Origin: Pseudomonadota bacterium
Lineage (GTDB): Bacteria; Pseudomonadota; Gammaproteobacteria; Xanthomonadales; Xanthomonadaceae
DNA length: 6,566 bases
Assembly (NCBI GenBank): GCA_023423605.1
Contig: JAFAFF010000015.1
Span: 1 to 6,566, forward strand
Direction of reading: 5' to 3'
The notes below the pieces were generated by a model that worked only from the letters and a program-made list of their open reading frames with translations, was not told the DNA's origin and did no database searches. Every line of letters starts with the position of its first letter. Position 1 is the first letter of the stretch. Shown here piece after piece: positions 1 to 4,315 of the stretch. The position numbers were made by a program, and so were the translations under genes.

Positions 1-32
1 GGGTTGCCCCCACCAGGCCACTCACCCGGCAT
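1..32 (-). CDS. possible start of a further leftward gene, cut by the window edge
   Basis: On the minus strand an ATG at 32-30 follows the permease stop codon (36-34) after a single base. It opens a frame that stays open to the window edge, beginning MPGEWPGGGN. A purine-rich GGTGGGTG stretch lies just upstream, inside the end of the permease gene, and could act as a weak ribosome binding site. The spacing would suit translational coupling with the permease. Only ten codons are visible, no family can be recognised, and an open frame this short is expected by chance in GC-rich DNA. The call rests only on the stop/start arrangement. Confidence 0.25.
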   Translation of the reverse strand, partial: MPGEWPGGGN

Positions 33-33
33 T

Positions 34-1635
34 TCACCCACCATGCATCTCATTCACCGGCTGCTTCTGCAGCGAAAGCAGCGACAGCACCAGGGCCAGT
101 GCCACGTAGGCGCCGGCGAACTGCCAGCTGATCACGCGGGCCAATCCGTCCAGCTGCCACGGCAGGTAGATGCCGCCGCGCGGGTCCACCGAATGGATCA
201 GGCCGAACAGCGTCAACGCTGCCGCCACCAGCAGGAAGCCGCTGGCACGCCGCAGCCGGCCGTCCACCATCGCCGCCACTGAACCGATCCACAGCATCGA
301 GGTGATGATGAAGCCATTGCCCAGCGTGAAGATCACCGCCAGTTCCGGCAGCCCATGCCCATCCAGCGTCGTCAGCATCGTCGCCAGCTGTTCCGGCGGG
401 ATCCAGCCCGGTGCCTTGATCGCCAGCAGGTAGGCCACCGACGGCAGGAAACCGAACACCATCGCGCCCGCGTGCTGGCGTGGCGTTGCCTGGAAGGCCT
501 GGGTGGTGATGTCGATCGCCACGTACACGATGATCGGCGCAAGCACGGCCAGCGGCAGCCACTGCACCAGCCCGGCGATGACGCCCAGCATGCCACCGAT
601 GCCGACGAACAGGCCCGTCAGCAGCGTATAGCCACTACGCGCCCCCATGTGCTTGTAGGCCGGCTGGCCGATGTACGGCGTGGTCTGCGCGACTCCGCCA
701 CACACACCGGCCACCAGCGTGGCCAGCGCTTCCACCAGCAGGATGTCGCGGGTGCGGTAATCATCGCCCGCCGCGCGTGCGCTTTCCGAAACGTTGATGC
801 CTCCCACCACCATCAACAGCCCGAACGGCAGCAGCAGCGGCAGGTAGGTCATCGCGGTCGGCAGGCCATCGATGAAGCCGAGGCTGGGCAGGGGCAGCAC
901 GAACTGCGGTGGAGTCCACGCCGGCACCTGGAAACCGGGCGCGCCCAGGCCGGCAAGCCCGAGCCCGTAATACAGCACCGTGCCCAGCACGAAGGCCAGC
1001 AGCACGCCCGGCCCGCGCACGGGCAACCGTCCCTTGGCGATCAGTACATACAGCAGCAGACCCAGGGTGACGAAGCCGACGAGCGGTGAGCGCAGCGTCT
1101 CCAGCAGCGGCAGCAGCCCCATCAGCACCAGCGCGATGCCGGCGATGGAGCCCAGCAGCGCGGCACGCGGCAGCGCGCGGGTCACGGCCTCGCCAAAGAA
1201 GGACAACACCAGCTTCAGCAGGCCCATGACGACCAGTGACGCCATGCCCAGCTGCCACGTGGCGATCGCCGCGTCCTGCGGCGGCATGCCCTGCTGCTTG
1301 AACGCCACGAACGCCGGCCCGAGCACCAGCAGGGTCATGCCGATGCTGGTGGGGGCATCCAGCCCCAGCGGCATGGCGGTGACGTCATCGCGACCACTGC
1401 GTGCCGCCAGCCGGCGCGCCATCAGCGTGTACAGCAGATTGCCGACCAGCACGCCCAGTGCGGTACCAGGGAACATGCGGGTGAACACCACCTCGGCAGG
1501 GAACTGGAACATTCCCACCAATGCCATGGCGATGAAACCCAGGATGGACAGGTTGTCGACCAGCAGGCCGAAGAAACCGTTGAAATCGCCGGCGACGAAC
1601 CAGCGGCGCGGCGCAGCAGGAGCAGGAGCGGACAT
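34..1635 (-). CDS. NCS2/AzgA-like multi-spanning permease, substrate unknown
   Basis: A predicted 533-residue inner-membrane transporter with roughly 12 to 14 hydrophobic segments from residue 18 to 522 and only short polar ends. Architecture and motifs resemble the nucleobase-cation symporter 2 superfamily, closest to the AzgA-like branch. An N-terminal segment (GDFNGFFGLLVDNLS, 16-30) precedes the first helices, and a DDVTAMPLGLDAPTS loop follows at 83-97. The segment around 278-340 resembles the paired substrate-binding half-helices of AzgA proteins. It contains Glu284 in NVSESARAAGD and TTPYIGQPAYKHMGARSGYT, where AzgA proteins carry an S/T-Y-x-E-S-A-AG type motif; here Gln324 sits near the usual acidic position. 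Family members commonly import purines or uracil, but no purine gene adjoins this one, so the substrate is open. The ATG at 1635 was chosen because the frame extends upstream only to a TTG at 1695, which lies in the candidate promoter. No good ribosome binding site is visible. Confidence 0.85.
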   Translation of the reverse strand: MSAPAPAAPRRWFVAGDFNGFFGLLVDNLSILGFIAMALVGMFQFPAEVVFTRMFPGTALGVLVGNLLYTLMARRLAARSGRDDVTAMPLGLDAPTSIGMTLLVLGPAFVAFKQQGMPPQDAAIATWQLGMASLVVMGLLKLVLSFFGEAVTRALPRAALLGSIAGIALVLMGLLPLLETLRSPLVGFVTLGLLLYVLIAKGRLPVRGPGVLLAFVLGTVLYYGLGLAGLGAPGFQVPAWTPPQFVLPLPSLGFIDGLPTAMTYLPLLLPFGLLMVVGGINVSESARAAGDDYRTRDILLVEALATLVAGVCGGVAQTTPYIGQPAYKHMGARSGYTLLTGLFVGIGGMLGVIAGLVQWLPLAVLAPIIVYVAIDITTQAFQATPRQHAGAMVFGFLPSVAYLLAIKAPGWIPPEQLATMLTTLDGHGLPELAVIFTLGNGFIITSMLWIGSVAAMVDGRLRRASGFLLVAAALTLFGLIHSVDPRGGIYLPWQLDGLARVISWQFAGAYVALALVLSLLSLQKQPVNEMHGG

Positions 1636-1655
1636 GAGACAGACGCATGGGGTGG

Positions 1656-1688
1656 GGAACGGCCGATGGTAGGCGCAGCGACCGTTCC
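1656..1688. repeat. inverted repeat over the permease promoter region
   Basis: GGAACGG at 1656-1662 and CCGTTCC at 1682-1688 are perfect reverse complements, with 7-bp arms and 19 bp between them. The arms bracket the candidate -10 box, and the proximal arm covers the predicted transcription start. This placement suits a repressor operator, but an mRNA hairpin or a chance repeat is also possible. Confidence 0.35.
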
Positions 1689-1695
1689 GCGCCAA
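1666..1695 (-). promoter_or_regulatory. candidate promoter of the permease gene
   Basis: On the minus strand TTGGCG (1695-1690) and TACCAT (1671-1666) are separated by 18 bp. Each matches the sigma-70 consensus at four of six positions. Transcription would begin near 1659, giving a leader of about 24 nt before the ATG at 1635. The match is moderate and the assignment is inference. Confidence 0.3.
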
Positions 1696-1718
1696 TGACC
1701 CTTGGCCCCGCGTTCCAC

Positions 1719-1741
1719 GTAGAGCGGGGCTCTGCCCCGCT
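1719..1741 (+). repeat. SMAG-type REP element, unit 1
   Basis: A GTAG tetranucleotide (1719-1722) is followed by an 8-bp perfect stem, AGCGGGGC (1723-1730) with GCCCCGCT (1734-1741), closed by a TCT loop. A GTAG head plus a short GC-rich stem-loop is the hallmark of the REP family called SMAG in Stenotrophomonas maltophilia. Such REPs are thought to be mobilised by REP-associated tyrosine transposases (RAYTs) encoded elsewhere in the genome; none is in this window. It pairs head-outward with a second unit. Confidence 0.85.
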
Positions 1742-1754
1742 GCGATATGGGTCC

Positions 1755-1777
1755 AGCCGGGCAGAGCCCGGCTCTAC
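1755..1777 (-). repeat. SMAG-type REP element, unit 2 (inverted)
   Basis: Read on the minus strand, GTAG (1777-1774) is followed by an 8-bp stem, AGCCGGGC (1773-1766) with GCCCGGCT (1762-1755), and a TCT loop. It is inverted relative to unit 1, with 13 bp between the two, so the pair has GTAG at both outer ends. The dimer lies 14 bp past the poxB stop codon (1793-1791) and would be at the 3' end of the poxB transcript. There it could fold and protect or terminate the mRNA. No U-tract follows, so a classical intrinsic terminator is not supported. Confidence 0.85.
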
Positions 1778-1790
1778 ATCATTCCCGGTC

Positions 1791-3509
1791 TTACCGCTTC
1801 AGGAAATTGTCCACCAGCAGGTCCTTCACTTCGCCGATCCTTCCGCCCAGCACGGCCTTGGCCATGTACCGTGCGGTCCCTGCCACCTGCCCTGCCTCCA
1901 CCTGCGGCGGCATCACCAGTTCGGTCGGCGTGGTGTGCACATCCAGCAGCGCCGGGCCCGGCTGCGCCAGCAGCTCCTGCACGGCAGCGGCCAGGTCTTC
2001 GCTGCGGGTCACCGTGCGGCCATGGAAGCCAATCACCTCGGCCAGCCTGCCGAAGTCGGGATTCTTCAGCGACGTATAGTTGTCCAGCAGGCCTTCCACC
2101 TTCTGCTCAAGCTCCACGAAGTTCAACGAGCCATTGTTGAATACGACGATCTTGATCGGCAGTTCTTCCTGCACGGCGGTCAACAGATCACCCATCAGCA
2201 TGGTCAGCCCGCCATCGCCGCACAGCGCCACCACCTGCCGCCCGGGGAAGGCCTTCTGCAGGCCCAGCGCCTGTGGCATCGCGTTGGCCATCGTGCCGTG
2301 CAGCAGGCTGGTCAGCGTGCGACGACGGCCGTTGACGTGGATATGGCGCAGCACCCACACCATCGGCGAACCACAGTCCGCGGTGAACAACGCATCGTCG
2401 GCCGCATGCTGGTCCAGCAGAGCGGTCAGATGCTGGGGATGGATCAGCTCGCCTTCGCCTGGCGCTTCCTCTTCCGCGCGCCGCGCCATGGCCTTTTCGC
2501 GGCGCTCCAGGCATTCGTCCAGGAAACTGCTGTCCTCGCGCGGCGGCAGCAGCGGCAGCAGCGCTTCCAGGGTCGGCCCGATATCGCCCACCACGCCCAG
2601 CTGCACCGGATGGCGCCGGCCCAGGTGGCTGCCATCGCGGTCCACCTGGATGATGGTGGCCTTGTCCGGGTAATACTGGCCCCACGCGAAATCCGCACCG
2701 AGCAGCAGCAGGGTGTCGCACTCCATCACCGCGTGGAAGCCCGATTCGATGCCGAAAATCCCGGTCATGCCCATGTTGAACGGATTGTCCGGCTCGACGA
2801 AATCCTTCGCGCGCGAGGTGTGTGCGATGGGCGCCTGCAACCGGCGCGCCAGTTCCAGCAGCGCTGCGTGCGCGCCTTCGCAACCGGCGCCTGCATAGAT
2901 GGCGATGCGCCTGCCCTGCTCCAGCAGCCCGGAAATGCGCTGCAGTTCTTCATCCGATGGCCGCAGCACCGGCTGGGCACGATGTACGGCGAAGGGAATG
3001 TCGTTCTTCACCACCTGTTCGCTGATGTCCGATGGCAGGATGACCACCGCCACACCACGACGACTGAGGGCCGCCTGGCAGGCCAGCGTCACCACGCGAC
3101 GCGCCTGGTCGGCACTGTGGACCTGTTCGCAGAATACGCTGCAACCGGCATACACCGCCTTGAAATCTACTTCCTGGGGAAATTCCATGCCCAGTTCGGA
3201 GGTGACCACCTGGCTGGCGATCAGCACCATCGGTGCACGGTTGCGGTTGTTTTCGAACACCCCGTTGATGAAATGCAGGCTGCCGGGGCCGCACGAACCC
3301 GCGCAGGCGGTGAGCTGCCCACTGACCAGCGAATCGGCACCGGCGGCGAACGCCGCCACTTCCTCATGGCGGACATGCACCCAGTCGATGTCGCTGCGAT
3401 GGATGGCATCGGTGACGTGGTTCAGGGTGTCGCCGACGATGCCATAACATCGCCTCACGCCCGCCTGCTGCAGGGTGTCCACGACGATTTCGGCCACGCG
3501 CTTGCTCAT
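1791..3509 (-). CDS. poxB: pyruvate dehydrogenase (quinone), PoxB-like
   Basis: A 572-residue thiamine-diphosphate and FAD enzyme predicted to convert pyruvate and ubiquinone to acetate, CO2 and ubiquinol at the inner face of the cytoplasmic membrane. Length equals that of E. coli PoxB and similarity runs end to end. The N-terminal ThDP-PYR domain carries RHEEVAAFAAG (47-57), where Glu49 is the expected cofactor-activating glutamate, then GSCGPG (71-76). The middle FAD domain spans about 180-340, with NPFNMGMTG at 242-250. The C-terminal ThDP-PP domain has CGDGG (430-434) and the paired Asn at 458-459, the usual metal/ThDP signature. Residues 548-572 (YMAKAVLGG to LKR) resemble the C-terminal amphipathic peptide that anchors E. 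coli PoxB to lipid. Acetolactate synthase is an alternative family, but the PoxB-like tail argues against it. The ATG at 3509 aligns with the family N-terminus although no clear ribosome binding site precedes it. Confidence 0.93.
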   Translation of the reverse strand: MSKRVAEIVVDTLQQAGVRRCYGIVGDTLNHVTDAIHRSDIDWVHVRHEEVAAFAAGADSLVSGQLTACAGSCGPGSLHFINGVFENNRNRAPMVLIASQVVTSELGMEFPQEVDFKAVYAGCSVFCEQVHSADQARRVVTLACQAALSRRGVAVVILPSDISEQVVKNDIPFAVHRAQPVLRPSDEELQRISGLLEQGRRIAIYAGAGCEGAHAALLELARRLQAPIAHTSRAKDFVEPDNPFNMGMTGIFGIESGFHAVMECDTLLLLGADFAWGQYYPDKATIIQVDRDGSHLGRRHPVQLGVVGDIGPTLEALLPLLPPREDSSFLDECLERREKAMARRAEEEAPGEGELIHPQHLTALLDQHAADDALFTADCGSPMVWVLRHIHVNGRRRTLTSLLHGTMANAMPQALGLQKAFPGRQVVALCGDGGLTMLMGDLLTAVQEELPIKIVVFNNGSLNFVELEQKVEGLLDNYTSLKNPDFGRLAEVIGFHGRTVTRSEDLAAAVQELLAQPGPALLDVHTTPTELVMPPQVEAGQVAGTARYMAKAVLGGRIGEVKDLLVDNFLKR

Positions 3510-3565
3510 GGGAAAGGCTACCGGGCAGGGGAAAACCAGAGCCTAGCGCCGCGCAGGTGACATTC

Positions 3566-3597
3566 CCGTGGGCATCGCCCGCGGCATGGCAGCCATG
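3566..3597 (-). other. weak hairpins between the lipoprotein gene and poxB
   Basis: The 89-bp gap 3510-3598 holds two small inverted repeats just past the lipoprotein stop codon. CATGGCAGCCATG (3585-3597) has 6-bp arms around one central base. Next to it, 3566-3584 can form CCG-x-GGGC paired with GCCC-x-CGG around a 3-nt loop with one mismatch. Neither is followed by a U-tract, so these are at best a weak end or stabiliser for the lipoprotein mRNA. The poxB promoter should lie in this gap or upstream of it, but I see no convincing boxes. Confidence 0.25.
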
Positions 3598-3598
3598 T

Positions 3599-4075
3599 TC
3601 AGAACGATACCTCCACCGCCTGCCGCGACCACAGCACTGACTGATGCCGGGTGGCGGCCTTCCATGCCAGCCGGATGGCTTCGATGTCCGCGCGATGCTG
3701 CGGGGTGTCTTCATGCAGCACCACCAGCACCTTGGTACGCAGCCGGTTGGGCTCGGCGTCACCGCGGAACAGCCACTGTCCGTAGGCATCGAAGACCGTC
3801 AGGCCATCCGGGAAACGCGGTGTCACCTCCTTGTCCAGGAACGCACGCCACTGTGTCTCGCTGATGGTGCCTGCCTGTTCCCGCTCGCCTGCCCCGCGCT
3901 CCTCGCCGACGCCGAAATACAACTCGCTGCGCACCCAGCCGGACGCCGCCGCAGGCCGCGCGGCATCGTCCTGCAATGCCGCCGTGGCAGCCGATGGCGG
4001 GGCGGGCGGCGGCGGAAGGGAAGCGCATCCGCTGGCCAGCAGCAGCAGCGTCAGGGCCAGACCAGTGTTCTTCAT
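3599..4075 (-). CDS. DUF3574-family lipoprotein, function unknown
   Basis: A 158-residue predicted envelope lipoprotein. The N-terminus has a two-residue charged start, a hydrophobic run and a lipobox-like LLASGC with Cys17 as the probable lipidated residue. A low-complexity Pro/Ala linker follows (19-45), with PPPPAPP early on, typical of a tether between lipid anchor and domain. The folded part (about 48-158) matches my memory of DUF3574: SELYFG near its start, then WRAFLDKEVTPRFPDGLTVFDAYGQW, a KVLVVLHED strand and a closing VLWSRQAVEVSF. DUF3574 has no assigned biochemical role that I know of. The ATG at 4075 is supported by a GGAG site 8 nt upstream and by the signal peptide starting directly at this Met. 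The gene is divergent from the receptor gene. Asp20, the usual inner-membrane retention position (+2), is absent: Ala follows Cys17, so outer-membrane sorting is likely. Confidence 0.85.
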   Translation of the reverse strand: MKNTGLALTLLLLASGCASLPPPPAPPSAATAALQDDAARPAAASGWVRSELYFGVGEERGAGEREQAGTISETQWRAFLDKEVTPRFPDGLTVFDAYGQWLFRGDAEPNRLRTKVLVVLHEDTPQHRADIEAIRLAWKAATRHQSVLWSRQAVEVSF

Positions 4076-4083
4076 CAGTGCAG

Positions 4084-4087
4084 CTCC
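4084..4087 (-). promoter_or_regulatory. ribosome binding site of the DUF3574 lipoprotein gene
   Basis: GGAG on the minus strand lies 8 nt upstream of the ATG at 4075. It is the clearest Shine-Dalgarno match among the leftward genes here and fixes that start. Confidence 0.65.
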
Positions 4088-4102
4088 ACGAAACGGGGGA
4101 AC

Positions 4103-4119
4103 GCCGGGTCATCCCCGGC
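4103..4119 (-). other. hairpin in the lipoprotein gene leader
   Basis: GCCGGG (4103-4108) and CCCGGC (4114-4119) form a 6-bp GC-only stem with a 5-nt loop. In a leftward transcript the structure would sit about 16 nt upstream of the GGAG ribosome binding site, close enough to influence initiation. No U-tract follows it. Confidence 0.35.
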
Positions 4120-4171
4120 AAGGGAAAAGGCAGGAACGCGCAGCTCACGCCGCGTCCGGGGCAACAATCCT

Positions 4172-4206
4172 CATGCCCCTGCGGCATGTGCTCATGAGAA
4201 GCACAT
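4172..4206. other. two overlapping, mutually exclusive hairpins / inverted repeats
   Basis: ATGTGCT (4186-4192) and AGCACAT (4200-4206) are perfect 7-bp arms around a 7-nt spacer. Overlapping them, CATGCC (4172-4177) and GGCATG (4183-4188) are 6-bp arms around 5 nt. Bases 4186-4188 belong to both stems, so only one can be fully formed at a time. CTCATG also repeats directly at 4170 and 4191, 21 bp apart, about two helical turns. The arrangement could be a leader switch in the leftward mRNA or a set of protein-binding half-sites in the divergent region. Confidence 0.4.
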
Positions 4207-4242
4207 CGCCACTTGCGCAGCAGCCTGCCCTCACGCCAAGAT

Positions 4243-4272
4243 AATATATCGCTCCATCCGGATGGATGTAAA
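4243..4272 (-). promoter_or_regulatory. candidate leftward promoter for the lipoprotein gene
   Basis: On the minus strand TTTACA (4272-4267) and TATATT (4248-4243) each match the sigma-70 consensus at five of six positions and are 18 bp apart. They lie in the only AT-rich patch of the divergent region. Transcription would start near 4236 and give a leader of about 160 nt. The same patch reads TAATAT (4242-4247) on the plus strand and could serve as a -10 for the receptor gene, but no matching -35 box is visible there. Confidence 0.5.
4253..4266. promoter_or_regulatory. perfect 14-bp palindrome, putative operator
   Basis: TCCATCCGGATGGA is its own reverse complement. It falls wholly inside the spacer between the predicted leftward -35 (4272-4267) and -10 (4248-4243) boxes, and 50 bp upstream of the receptor start codon. 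A dimeric regulator bound here could block leftward transcription and also affect the receptor gene. No regulator gene is in the window, and I do not recognise the site as that of a known family. Confidence 0.45.
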
Positions 4273-4305
4273 TGAAGCCATCCCTCTCCCCCTGTTGCTG
4301 CTGCC

Positions 4306-4309
4306 GGAG
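4306..4309 (+). promoter_or_regulatory. ribosome binding site of the receptor gene
   Basis: GGAG lies 6 nt upstream of the ATG at 4316. An in-frame ATG at 4262 has no such site and would bury the signal peptide, so this site decides the start. Confidence 0.7.
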
Positions 4310-4315
4310 TTTTCC

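Noticed and set aside
1635..1695. Upstream extension of the permease to a TTG at 1695, adding 20 residues.
   Set aside because: The added residues are arginine- and proline-rich, unlike the family N-terminus, and the stretch overlaps the candidate promoter and the inverted repeat.
3540..3546. CTAGGCT on the minus strand, about 30 nt before poxB, as a stationary-phase (RpoS) -10 box, since E. coli poxB is RpoS-dependent.
   Set aside because: Only five of seven bases match CTATACT and no supporting flanking element is visible. This is too weak to annotate.
1647..3560. A 637-codon plus-strand open frame covering all of poxB in antisense.
   Set aside because: It mirrors the poxB reading frame in high-GC DNA, its product is rich in His, Gln and Arg with no recognisable domain, and the opposite strand encodes a clear full-length PoxB.
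4145..4206. Tiny leftward frames in the lipoprotein leader: a 4-codon frame from 4206 overlapping a 16-codon frame from 4195.
   Set aside because: Neither has a convincing ribosome binding site or amino-acid bias typical of an attenuator peptide. The overlap follows from the hairpin sequence.
4240..4258. Possible Fur box near the receptor start (GATAAT followed by AT-rich bases).
   Set aside because: Only about 10 of 19 positions agree with the Fur consensus and the second half-site is poor. It is better explained as promoter sequence.
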